Shown here: one piece after another, positions 53,741 through 64,000 of the stretch | Numbering within the stretch: position 1 is the first letter of the stretch | Layout of the letters: each line of letters starts with the position of its first letter | From: Cordilura impudica | Taxonomy: Eukaryota > Arthropoda > Insecta > Diptera > Scathophagidae | Direction of reading: 5' to 3' | Length of the DNA stretch: 64,000 nucleotides | Assembly (NCBI GenBank): GCA_963682025.1 | Contig: OY821521.1 | Location: 115,650,652-115,714,651 of the forward strand | The notes under the pieces: generated by a model | The model's input: the letters and a program-made list of their open reading frames with translations, nothing else | Databases searched by the model: none | What the model was told of the DNA's origin: nothing | Position numbers and translations under genes: made by a program

Positions 53741-56089
53741 TATCATATTCTTTTTCAAATTCGCTGAAATTAAAACGCTGCCCTCGCCAAATTAAGAACA
53801 GGATACTTACAATGTTTGGCATTTTTAATCACATATATTTTGTTAATAAGACCTTAAGGTCCAATCGTTGGTTTCGAAAAATTGCTTGAACAAAATTTTT
53901 TAAAAAGTAAAATTGGAGATTTTGAAATAGTGGTAAAACATACGTACCTCTTTGACATTAATTTGGAACGGCATTACAACAGACGAAATGCAAAGTACTG
54001 CACATAAGATCATTTTGGGATCAGGAGAATGCAAAAATGTTGTTGTTGTAAATTATTTCAATGTCTTTAAAAATGTGAGCTCGATTTGCTTAATCAAGTG
54101 GGCTGTGGGCATATTTATTGCCTGAGGAACTTGATATAACTTTGCTGTTTTTCAACCGATGATAGATTTTGTTATTTTATTAGAAATATAATTTACCCTA
54201 GATTATGGTTTACTAATTAATTTAATTGAAACGTAATTACTAATATCAAAATTTTTGTGAAAAATGATTTTTTTTTTAATAATTTTTACATATATATGCA
54301 TATTTGAACTTTTAACTCAATGCCCGTCCAGAAAGTATTATCCGATTTTGCTCAAATTTTGCGCACTAAAGTTTTAGATCCAGTGTCACAATAATCCGGC
54401 CTACACACCTCACAATTCGACCAGAAATTTTTTTTGATACAAACCGCTGTCACCCTAATACATACTTATATATTATGTTAAGGGCTTGCCAACAATGTAC
54501 ATTTAAGATCTACCTAAACTGCATACTTTTGCGTCTTTGAGTTGATCTTAATAGATGATTTTTGTTAATTTCAAGAGTTGTCTAGGAAGCTCTCTCCATT
54601 TTTTTGTTTAAGTATTGCCATATTTGGAAAACATAGAGAATTAAATTATATATTAAAAGGGAGTTTTTACTATTAGATTTTGTGGTAACACAAAATAACA
54701 CAATACAATACAAAATCTAAACCAGTGATGCCAACTTTTGATTTTGAATTAAATTATGTTAATAAAATTAAATAAAATAATTTGTTATCTTTATATTCTG
54801 AGAAACTTAAAATTTTAGTCAAAAAATTGTGATAAATAATATATAAATAACATTCTCCATATGCGCTTTATTTATTTAACAATTTTTATGTTCGCAATTC
54901 TTATACTTTTTTTGAGGTTTTATAAACTTCATTAAATTTAAATTATGTTTTCTTATCCTGAAATGCCATTAATGTCTCCCGAATCGCAATATATTTTTTT
55001 TTTTTAAATGTAAATATTTTTTAATGTAAAGATATTTAACGTTTTTTGAATTTCAATTTGTGTTTAAAGAATAAAATTTATATTTTAAAAATTCAATTGA
55101 TGTCTTCTAAAGTTCAAGTTATTATTTCCGACGTTTTAATATGATTTTCTGATATTCAATTGATGTTTTCTAATATAATTGGAAATCTGAATTCCAGGCT
55201 TTAAAATTGATATTTTCTTAAATTTGAATGGAAAATTTAAAAGGTGCAATTTTGTATCTATGTAAATAATAATAAATAGTAATTACATACAATTTTAAAA
55301 ACTATATGTAATCGCAATTAGATATTTTGTAGGCAAAACAGAATAATAATTTTATATAACAATGTAGAACTGTTTTGAAAGTAAAACGCTTCTTTTTTAC
55401 TCAGCGCTGTGTATACTTTTAACATTGTTGTGTTTGATATCTAATTGAAAATTATGACATTCATGTTAAAATAGAAATAACTATTGCAAAGCTAATTAGA
55501 ACAAATATTGTGGCGCCATCTACTGTGGCATAGTCACACTGAGCAAAATTAAGTGACACTCTGTTTGTTAATGCAAAAGATATGTATTTTCCATAAAACA
55601 AAATATTTCAGAATTTTATATAAATTAAATAATATACCGATCTAATTCTAACATGCGGTTATTATGGATATACGTATATAGAATATATGTATGTTATTTT
55701 ATTATTTAATATATGTATGTATGTATATGTAAATATTACACACGAAAAAACAACACCAAAGTAGTACAAAATCAACATCGGTGTTTTTTATATTACCCTT
55801 TTTAGCTAATAAATAAATAAATATTACTTTATTCCATTATTCTTTTACAAATATGACCATAAAGCCGATGGCACAATGAATACGTTGCGTCCGATAAGTC
55901 GAATTTTTCGAGTGACAGAAAAGTTGTTTACATGCATGCGCAATGTCTGATGGCAGAATGAACACGTTACGGCGAATACGGCGAATGCGTTCGTACGTCG
56001 AAGTTAAAATGTTTTCAACTTTCGACGCATACATTGTACGTTTGACAGCTGATATTTGTTATTATAAAGTGCAACAGCTTAACGGCAGA
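53741..56089. other. Non-coding flank between BEL-G LTR and MADF gene, copy 1
   Basis: Very AT-rich, no convincing coding frame. A TATG simple repeat lies at 55690-55730. From about 55850 to 56060 the sequence is less AT-rich, with CG-containing words and near-repeats of GGC(A)GAATGAA.ACGTT.CG; this is probably the promoter region of the MADF gene and perhaps the end of its Harbinger element. The stretch is almost identical at 60838-63197. Confidence 0.55.
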
Positions 56090-56693
56090 ATGGTAAGTAA
56101 ATATATATTGTAATAAAATATAGATTTAACTCAAAAGGTTAAATTTTTAATGAAATTTTTTTTTATATATTAGATGGAAGAACGTTTAATTTGTGCGGTG
56201 GAGGAGCATCCGTGCCTATTTAACAAAACTTCACCAATGTACCGCAACAAGTTGGTGGAGGAAAAATCATGGCGCACGGTGGCTGTAGCTGTGGGAGAAT
56301 CAGGTATTTATTTGACTGCATTTCATCTTTTAATGTGAAACTTAATAAGTGCTTAATTTAATACAGTGGAACAGTGTCAAAAGCGATGGTGGTCTCTACA
56401 TGATACATTCACAAAGGAGCAATGCAAGGCAAAACAGAAGACCGGCAGTCAATTGTCCAGCCGCAAGCCTTGGTAATGGTTTGACCAATTGTCGTTCTTA
56501 AACAACCACATTGCTCCAAGAGAGTATGATATTTTAAATTCTCAATAATCATAAAATTTTAAAGGTTTTTGTTTTTAGGACCACATTCGAAACTTTCCTT
56601 CGATGTATTATCTGATGTAGACGACATAATTTTGTGTGAAGAAGATGTGTTGTCTGCATTAGATGTTAATGACATCACACTGACCCCATCTCC
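56090..56693 (+). pseudogene. MADF-domain gene of a PIF/Harbinger element, copy 1, truncated
   Basis: Spliced gene model: a start exon ending ATG|GTAAGT (56090-56092), exon 56174-56303 (MEERLICAVEEHPCLFN, VEEKSWRTVAVAVGES), intron with GT-AG to 56366, exon 56367-56523 (VEQCQKRWWSLHDTF, FDQLSFLNNHIAPRE), intron to 56578, last exon from 56579 (LSDVDDIILCEEDV). This is a MADF/Myb-like DNA-binding domain, the usual partner protein of Harbinger transposases. A TAA at 56473-56475 within the MADF domain is shared with copy 2. Copy 1 also has an extra base near 56586 and is cut at 56694 by a fold-back. Confidence 0.75.
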
Positions 56694-56778
56694 AACGCGA
56701 AAGCTCGCGTTATGTTCCATATAATTTGTTGTTGTGACAATAGCAATGAACATGGAATGCAACGCGAACATTCGCGTT
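56694..56778. repeat. Fold-back repeat replacing the end of the MADF gene
   Basis: Two 27-base arms (56694-56720 and 56752-56778) pair almost perfectly around a 31-base loop. The arms themselves contain AACGCGAA/TTCGCGTT. At the same point copy 2 continues with the MADF gene, so the fold-back marks an insertion or deletion edge. Confidence 0.75.
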
Positions 56779-57333
56779 CCGTTTTACAAAATAATCACCT
56801 TAATCTTTTTTTTTTTAATATCTTAATATTAGAGTTTTTGTTTTACCATTTTTCATTTAGTACCTGAATTGTGATTTTGATTTTGTATATATGTTTTTTT
56901 AAGTTTTTTTTAATGTATGAATTCTGATTTTTAGTTATAGTTTAATAAACAAATTAGTTATAAAATACACTATGCAAATAAGGTGTCTTCACTTTTTGTA
57001 CAACAGGTAATTCATACTTGCTCATAGAGCTTAACTATGTTTGGAAATAGTGTAGATAAGAATCCGTTGAATAAATTTAATTAACATTTTATGCAAAAAA
57101 ATTCTTTTGCCTTAACATTTTTGGAAAAAAAAATAATAAAAAATATTTTAACTTTTTCAGCATAACTTCCAGGGACTAGTAAATTTTTGCTAACAATATT
57201 TGGCAATATTGTAGCCATCGTAGAGCTGAACAACTTTTGTGAATATATCGATACAATCTAAACGTGTCTAGACACCCTAAATAGCGCATATAGACCACTT
57301 TATTCTTTCACTTTTTAACAAATAAAGACTTTT
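56779..57333. other. AT-rich spacer
   Basis: No gene. The piece 56995-57050 (CAACAGGTAATTCATACTTGCTC...) is a diverged copy of MITE-internal sequence at 57390-57450, so part of this stretch is probably an older related MITE. Confidence 0.5.
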
Positions 57334-57719
57334 TGAAAAACAGATGGACTTGACAGTATAGGTTTGATTCTAATATCAAAGTATTTTGTCCAACAGGTAA
57401 TTTAGACTTATTCATAGCACTTAACTATGTTCGGCAATAATGTAGCTAAGAATCTGTTGCCTTTTTACGAAAAAAAATTATTTTTTTCGCATATAATCAA
57501 AAAAGTGCAGCGAAAACGGCTTCTTTTCGCATTAAATGCTTTTAAAACATTTCTCCAATGGTTTCTTTGCTTCATAATTCATAAACATAGTTAAGTGCAA
57601 TGACCAACTTTGAATTACCTGTTAAAATTGGTCACCAAATTAGCCAAACCGAGTACAAGGTTTTACTACACTTTGATAGTAGAATCGAACCTATACTGTC
57701 AAGTCCATGTGGTTTTTCA
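57334..57719. mobile_element. MITE-like element with 48-bp inverted ends
   Basis: The ends 57334-57382 and 57670-57718 are imperfect inverted repeats (core GGACTTGACAGTATAGGTT). A second inverted pair lies inside (CAGGTAATTTAGACTTATTC and its partner near 57600-57630). It has no coding capacity. The family and target duplication are not clear. Confidence 0.7.
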
Positions 57720-57749
57720 CTGTTTTTTTTTATTTTTATCACATTTTAT

Positions 57750-58526
57750 TTATAGCTGGATTTCGCAAATATAATTCATTAAGACATTTCTAAAGCTTGA
57801 AGCATGGACAGGTGCATTATTGGATGTCCTGATGTGTAAGTCTTGCAAAGAGTTAGCGACTTCCTGGCGCCATAATCCTGGAATCATATTGTGTCCATTA
57901 TATTGGTCCACGTAGTTCTGTGGGCAGTATGTATTGTCATGCCTTTTTATGAAATTATGCAAAACGACTGTGGCTTTGACAATTTTTTCTGCATTTTCGG
58001 GGTTCATTTGCAGTGGAGATAGAAGTATTCTCCATCGTGCTGTTAGAATTCCAAAAGCATTTTCGATGACACGACGTGCCCGGGATAGCCGTTGGTTAAA
58101 AGCCGTGCTTTCTGGTGTCAAATTACCTGCGCAACACATTTCCGTGTGTTAATTGAATGTATATTAAATTGCTTTAAAAAACTTACCCTTGAATACAGGC
58201 ATGAGAAACGGTTTCACTGGAAAGGCAGAATCTCCAATAAAGAAAATAAGGAAAAATTGTGTTGGAACCAGGCAGTGGTGAATCTGCAGGTAGACCGAAG
58301 CTCCGTTCTTCCAATTTCCGCCAAAGCCCGGAATTCCGTAACACGCCCCCATCACTCTGCGAATCATAGGCTCCTATGTCAACATATGTAAAATTATAGT
58401 TTGCGTCACATGTTGCCAGGAGAACGATGGAAAATCGTCCTTTATAATTAAAAAATTTCGACCCAGAATTTGGTGGACATACAGTTATAATGTGCTTTCC
58501 GTCTATGGCACCTACACAGTTTGGAC
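57750..58526 (-). pseudogene. PIF/Harbinger transposase, C-terminal part with intron
   Basis: Minus strand: CVGAIDGKHIITVCPPNSGS (first Asp), DIGAYDSQSDGGV (second Asp), SFGLPADSPLPGS, then after a frameshift near 58240 FIGDSAFPVKPFLMP. A 60-base intron at 58127-58186 (GTAAGT...GCAG) separates this from RARRVIENAFGILTARWRILLSPL with the catalytic Glu, ending at 57750. This is the DDE_Tnp_4/HARBI1-type nuclease. Its N-terminal part is absent because the second duplication copy starts at 58527. It faces the MADF gene, so the two ORFs of the parent element were convergent. Confidence 0.82.
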
Positions 58527-58978
58527 GGTTCTGACGAGAATAGAAGCGTGCCTTAATTCGCGTCCGTTCTGTCCAATGACCGATAATCCTCAGTAACCGG
58601 TTGCGTTGACCACTAGTCATTTTTTAATTGGCTCGCCAATACTTGCTCCCCCGGAACCAAAAATTGACGAATCGCCTATAAGTTTATTAAATCGGTTTCG
58701 AAAAATGAAGGCAATTTCTCAGCATTTCTGCCAACGGTGGAAAGAGGAATTTTTAATGACCTTGCATAAATGTTTTAAAAGACAACACCCAAATCGAAAT
58801 ATTCAAGAAAATGATTTAGTCGTAATTCGTCATGAACAATTACTTCCAACTTCGTGGTGATTAGGTATCGTCGTAAAAGTTTACCAATGTTGTGACGGAC
58901 ATGTTAGGGTGATAGACATACGCACTACGAATGAAATTGTAAGACGACGTATCGCAAAATTGGTCCTTTTGACCGCTT
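58527..58978 (+). pseudogene. BEL-G integrase C-terminus and DUF5641, copy 2
   Basis: Repeats the end of BEL-G pol from VLTRIEACLNSRP. A TAA at 58594-58596 and a TGA after TSW at 58858-58860 break it. It ends KLVLLTA and stop at 58978, a cleaner pol end than in copy 1, and 53 bases before the 3' ORF. Confidence 0.86.
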
Positions 58979-59031
58979 AAATGTTATTTTTTCTTTCCCT
59001 TCGGTGTTAACATGTATCATTTCTCAGCATT

Positions 59032-60074
59032 ATGGACCTATTGCCTTATTTCTTCGATGATGTTCTTTTGGAGGATTATGACGACGCAATGGAAGTAGCG
59101 GAACCATTACCGGTGGTAATCCTTTTGGCTGCTCATGTAATGGCCCCAGCTACTGTTTTTACGCCTTCCACAACAGAAACACCTACTCTTGTTGGTGTGC
59201 TTCCTCCGACTGTTGCGCCTACTTCTGTCGCATCACATGCTCCACCGATACCCGAACAATCTTCAACTGCTACGAAAAGCGCGGGCTCGAACATAGAAAA
59301 AAATCAGTAATAGATCGTACCAATAGGAAATACAGAGTTTGTCCGAATAAACATCCGCTACGTTTCTGTCCGGTTTTTAGGAAGATGAGTCACGAGCAAA
59401 AGCTTCGTATGGTGATTTTGCATCATTATTGTGCGCGATGTTTGGCTCACTCTTACACAGCGAAAGATTGTGTGAGCACTTTTAAATGCCGTGAATGTAA
59501 AGGTGACCACAACACCCTTCTTCATTCTTCTCGCCCAAGCTCCGGTTCCCAAACAAAGTCCTTTAAAAAGCAAACTTCGGTGCCTCGTGCTTCTCACTTC
59601 TCACTTCGGTTCTATAAGAGCACCTAAGGAAGCTACGTGAGCCCAGAACTCTGCACCCTCCGAAGTCAACTTGCCCATACGTCATGTGGTAACGTTCTCT
59701 CCACTTTAGTCACCAAATTAAACCTCCCGAAAATAGTAATTCCCGTAAGAGCTGCTTTGGACCCATGTTGCAAGGTCAGCTACATATGTGAATACCTGGT
59801 CCGGCAACTTCGTCTACCCATTTCTATGGTAGACAATGACGACTATTGCCGTTTGACGATTGGATCTTCATATGATTCCAAAAATACTATAAATTTTACG
59901 GCGGAAGTTTTACGCATGAGAGGTATCCCAACGGAGTCTGTTCCGGATACCATCAAGGATCAATTTGTTTGGTTTCAACTGGCTGATCCGAATTTTAATC
60001 GCGAGCCCGGGACTTCCATTTGCCCAGCTCACCATCTTTGGCTGGGTAATTTGAGGTCAATCCCCTCTTTAAAG
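59032..60074 (+). pseudogene. BEL-G 3' ORF, copy 2
   Basis: Nearly identical to 51896-52938 with the same A-run frameshift, the same His-to-Tyr change in the zinc knuckle, the same TAA and the same shortened protease-like end. All of these therefore predate the duplication. One early substitution changes His to Tyr at residue 6 (MDLLPYFF). Confidence 0.72.
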
Positions 60075-60276
60075 GTCAGGTCCCATGGACCTCTTAATGA
60101 ACAAACCCAGCTTTGCTGCTCAGGTCCCTTGGACCTCCTAAAAAACATCCAGCTTTGCTGGTCAGGTCCCTTGGACCTCCTAATAAACTTCTAGTTCTCT
60201 GGTCAGGTCTCCTGGACCTCTTAATAAACATCCGGCTATGCTGGTCAGGTCTACTGGACCTCCTAATAAACATTAG
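60074..60276 (+). repeat. Palindromic tandem repeats, five units
   Basis: Same array as 52938-53180 but one unit shorter: the third and fourth units of copy 1 are fused, as expected from unequal exchange or slippage. Confidence 0.85.
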
Positions 60277-60437
60277 TTATAAGCGTTTTTGAAAAAAAAA
60301 AATGAATTAATAAAATAATAGTAAAAGCTGGCTTGAACTGTACATGTCTTTTTACTTTCTAGCTTATATCATATGAATTTAAGTATATATTCTAAGTTTT
60401 ATTGCACCATATCTGTATGCTGCAAGGTGACCGGCAA

Positions 60438-60838
60438 TGTTTGAGCACAAATGCTTAATTTTTGTACATATTTTCATATTTGCACCACGGTTAAATATTA
60501 ACCCCCTTTTGGGTTAATAACTAGTTGGAATCTATTTAACTCCACTTTTTAGCATCTTTGTTAGGAGTTTTTACATAGATTCTAACTAGTAAAACCGTTA
60601 ACGGTACCCTTAAATATTGTTTGTCACCCTCTTACATATTTAACTACAATTAGTTGGTACTAGTCTATTTTTGGCTTTGAAGCGTATCACTACGATAAAC
60701 CTGCGACCTTTGATCTTACATCTTGTATACAAAAGGTAAAATTTAAATAAATACAATTTGAGAACTTTTATCTCAACTTTTAATATAATCGAAAACCTTG
60801 TTTTTTCATTTCATAATTTTTGCATTTGACGGCAAACT
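60438..60838 (+). repeat. 3' LTR of BEL-G, copy 2
   Basis: Matches 53341-53740, with the same hairpin arms and CCGTTAACGG at 60595-60604. Confidence 0.8.
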
Positions 60839-63197
60839 ATCACATTCTTTTTCAAATTCGCTGAAATTAAAACGCTGCCCTCGCCAAATTAAGAACAGGA
60901 TACTTACAATGTTTGGCATTTTTAATCACATATATTTTGTTAATAAGACCTTAAGGTCCAATCGTTGGTTTCGAAAAATTGCTTGAACAAAATTTTTTAA
61001 AAAGTAAAATTGGAGATTTTGAAATAGTGGTAAAATATACGTACCTCTTTGACATTAATTTGGAACGGCATTACAACAGACGAGATGCAAAGTACTGCAC
61101 ATAAGATCATTTTGGGATCAGGAGAATGCAAAAATGTTGTTGTTGTAAATTATTTCAATGTCTTTAAAAATGTGAGCTCGATTTGCTTAATCAAGTGGGC
61201 TGTGGGCATATTTATTGCCTGAGGAACTTGATATAACTTTGCTGTTTTTCAACCGATGATAGATTTTGTTATTTTATTAGAAATATAATTTACCCTAGAT
61301 TATGGTTTACTAATTAATTTAATTGAAACGTAATTATTAATATCAAAATTTTTGTGAAAAATGATTTTTTTTAAATAATTTTTACATATAAATGCATATT
61401 TGAACTTTTAACTCAATGCCCGTCCAGAAAGTATTATCCGATTTTGCTCAAATTTTGCGCACTAAAGTTTTAGATCCAGTGTCACAATAATCCGGCCTAC
61501 ACACCTCAAAATTCGACCAGAAATTTTTTTTGATACAAACCGCTGTCACCCTAATACATACTTATATATTATGTTAGGTGCTTGCCAACAATGTACATTT
61601 AAGATCTACCTAAACTGCATACTTTTGCGTCTTTGGGTTGATCCGCTTAATAGATGATTTTTGTTAATTTCAAGAGTTGTCTAGGAAGCTCTCTCCATTT
61701 TTTTGTTTAAGTATTGCCATATTTGGAAAACATAGAGAATTAAATTTTTTTATATATTAAAAGGGAGTTTTTACTATTAGATTTTGTGGTAACACAAAAT
61801 AACACAATACAATACAAAATCTAAACCAGTGATGCCAACTTTTGATTTTGAATTAAATTATGTTAATAAAATTAAATAAAATAATTTGTTATCTTTATAT
61901 TCTGAGAAACTTATAATTTTAGTCAAAAAATTGTGATAAATAATATATAAATAACATTCTCCATATGCGCTTTATTTATTTAACAATTTTTATGTTCGCA
62001 ATTCTTATATTTTTTTTGAGGTTTTATAAACTTCATTGAATTTAAATTATGTTTTCTTATCCTGAAATGCCATTAATGTCTCCCGAATCGCAATATATTT
62101 TTTTTTTTTTGAAATGTAAATATTTTTTAATGTAAAGATATTTAACGTTTTTTGAATTTCAATTTGTGTTTAAATAATAAAATTTATATTTTAAAAATTC
62201 AATTGATGTGTTCTAAAGTTCAAGTTATTATTTCCGACGTTTTAATATGATTTTCTAATATTCAATTGATGTTTTCTAATATATAATTGGAAATCTGAAT
62301 TCCAGGCTTTAAAATTGATATTTTCTTAAATTTGAATGGAAAATTTAAAAGGTGCAATTTTGTATTTATGTAAATAATAATAAATAGTAATTACATACAA
62401 TTTTAAAAACTATATGTAATCGCAATTAGATATTTTGTAGGCAAAACAGAATAATAATTTTATATAACAATGTAGAACTGTTTTGAAAGTAAAACGCTTC
62501 TTTTTTACTCAGCGCTGTGTATACTTTTAACATTGTTGTGTTTGATATCTAATTGAAAATTATGACATTCATGTTAAAATAGAAATAACTATTGCAAAGC
62601 TAATTAGATCAAAAATTTTGGCGCCATCTACTGTGGCATAGTCACACTGAGCAAAATGAAGTGACACTCTGTTTGTTAATGCAAAAGATATGTATTTTCC
62701 ATAAAACAAAATATTTCAGAATTTTATATAAATTAAATAATATACCGATCTAATTCTAACATGCGGTTATTATGGATATACGTATATAGAATATATGTAT
62801 GTTATTTTATTATTTAATATATGTATGTATGTATATGTAAATATTACACACGAAAAAACAACACCAAAATAGTACAAAATCAACATCGGTGTATTTTATA
62901 TTACCCTTTTTAGCTAATAAATAAATAAATATTACTTTATTCCATTATTCTTTTACAAATATGACCATAAAGCCGATGGCACAATGAATACGTTGCGTCC
63001 GATAAGTCGAATTTTTCGAGTGACAGAAAAGTTGCTTACATGCATGCGCAATGTCTGATGGCAGAATGAACACGTTACGGCAAATACGGCGAATGCGTTC
63101 GTACGTCGAAGTTAAAATGTTTTCAACTTTCGACGCATACATTGTACGTTTGACAGCTGATATTTGTTATTATAAAGTGCAACAGCTTAACGGCAGA
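60839..63197. other. Non-coding flank, copy 2
   Basis: Near-identical to 53741-56089; differences are single bases and lengths of A/T runs. No gene seen. Confidence 0.55.
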
Positions 63198-64000
63198 ATG
63201 GTAAGTAAATATATATTGTAATAAAATATAGATTTAACTCAAAAGGTTAAATTTTTAATGAAATTTTTTTTATATATTAGATGGAAGAACGTTTAATTTG
63301 TGCGGTGGAGGAGCATCCGTGCCTATTTAACAAAACTTCACCAATGTACCGCAACAAGTTGGTGGAGGAAAAATCATGGCGCACGGTGGCTGTAGCTGTG
63401 GGAGAATCAGGTATTTATTTGACTGCATTTCATCTTTTAATGTGAAACTTAATAAGTGCTTAATTTAATACAGTGGAACAGTGTCAAAAGCGATGGTGGT
63501 CTCTACATGATACATTCACAAAGGAGCAATGCAAGGCAAAACAGAAAACCGGCAGTCAATTGTCCAGCCGCAAGCCTTGGTAATGGTTTGACCAATTGTC
63601 GTTCTTAAACGACCACATTGCTCCAAGAGAGTATGTTATTTTAAATTCTCAATAATCATAAAATTTTAAAGGTTTTTGTTTTTAGGACCACATCGAAACT
63701 TTCCTTCGATGTATTATCTGATGTAGACGACATAATTTTGTGTGAAGAAGATGTGTTGTCTGCATTAGATGTTAATGACATCACACTGACCCCATCTCCA
63801 CTGCCAAAAGATTCGCGGCATGCGGTTAAGAGGAAGCGCGTTTTGGAAGAAGCAGAAGAAAATTTTAATTCGAATTGAATAAGCTGGTAGAAAGTACCGT
63901 AACCGCTCCTGCTAAGCGTAACCGCAATGCAGACTTCCTCCAGATGCTTGACAGCTACCTTCTAAAGAAGGACGAGGAGGTGCAGGATGAGCTAAAGATG
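63198..64000 (+). pseudogene. MADF-domain gene of a PIF/Harbinger element, copy 2, partial
   Basis: Same exon layout: ATG|GTAAGT at 63198-63200, exons 63281-63410, 63474-63630 and from 63686. It shares the TAA inside the MADF domain (63580-63582). The last exon goes further than in copy 1: LSDVDDIILCEEDV, a basic KRKRVLEEAEENF stretch, then after a one-base shift near 63875 ADFLQMLDSYLLKKDEEVQDEL, which looks like the C-terminal dimerisation/interaction helix. The window ends inside this exon. Confidence 0.75.

Larger units (their letters stand above)
51379..58526. repeat. Tandem duplication, unit 1 (7.15 kb)
   Basis: Starts at GGTTCTGACGAGAATAG in BEL-G integrase. The stretch 51379-56693 recurs at 58527-63803 with small differences (single bases, poly-A and poly-T lengths, one repeat unit). 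The unit ends in a Harbinger transposase at 58526, where the second copy begins with no spacer. Confidence 0.9.
58527..64000. repeat. Tandem duplication, unit 2 (to window end)
   Basis: Repeats 51379-56693 as 58527-63803, then goes on with MADF sequence that is missing in unit 1. At the joint the words GACGGTTCTGACGAG are shared by the BEL-G source (from 51376) and the joint (from 58524), so a short microhomology is possible. Confidence 0.9.

Noticed and set aside
53701..53889. A 62-codon plus-strand frame across the BEL-G LTR edge (repeated at 60798-60986)
   Set aside because: It spans LTR and flank, has no motif, and is conserved only through the tandem duplication.
55837..56034. A 65-codon minus-strand frame upstream of the MADF gene (repeated at 62945-63142)
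   Set aside because: It recurs only because the region is duplicated; it lies in the probable promoter and shows no known domain.

Overview
This window is a dense stack of transposable elements from an AT-rich eukaryotic genome. The families present (17.6/297-like and gypsy-like elements with env, 412/mdg1-like Ty3 elements, BEL/Pao elements, a jockey-like non-LTR element, a rosa-like DD41D mariner and a PIF/Harbinger with a MADF partner) point to a higher fly (Diptera, Brachycera). A tephritid or relative is possible, but that is inference only. I see no host gene, tRNA, rRNA or CRISPR array. Almost every open reading frame belongs to a mobile element and most are broken.

Layout. 1-5627 (-): 17.6/297-like errantivirus, cut by the window edge, inserted in a decayed BEL element (BEL-A). 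5628-7240 (+): BEL-A integrase, resuming at 14082 after a nearly intact 412-like element (412-B, 7241-14077, TSD CTAT). 14290-15400: BEL-A zinc-knuckle 3' ORF remnant and probable 3' LTR. 16430-17049 and 41241-41644 (-): two halves of one non-LTR reverse transcriptase, split by a gypsy-like element (gypsy-E, 17050-41240, -, TSD TGCA). Gypsy-E's 3' LTR is split by 412-C (17069-32106, +, TSD TTAT). 412-C's leader ORF is split by a full-length BEL (BEL-D, 18325-25829, +, TSD AATAT). Gypsy-E also carries a dead DD41D mariner. This is a four-level nest whose junctions can be read to the base.

41648-45569 (+): 5'-truncated 412-like copy (412-F) lying against BEL-G (45570 onward). BEL-G is interrupted at 47353-49610 by an inverted copy of part of 412-F, bounded by 177-bp direct repeats of BEL-G. 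From 51379 to the window end lies a tandem duplication with a 7.15-kb unit. Each unit holds the end of BEL-G pol, a separate 3' ORF, palindromic 3' repeats, an LTR, about 2 kb of non-coding flank and a MADF gene; the first unit also holds a fold-back, a MITE and a Harbinger transposase.

Most interesting features: (1) BEL elements here carry or once carried a third ORF after pol that repeats the nucleocapsid-zinc-knuckle plus protease module, followed by tandem palindromic repeats; (2) their protease has Asp-Pro-Ala/Cys where Asp-Ser/Thr-Gly is expected; (3) both 412-like elements have small leader ORFs that encode a likely membrane anchor; (4) a 2.25-kb inverted repeat could make long double-stranded RNA. 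The whole stack looks like a heterochromatic TE trap, possibly a piRNA cluster, which small-RNA data would test.
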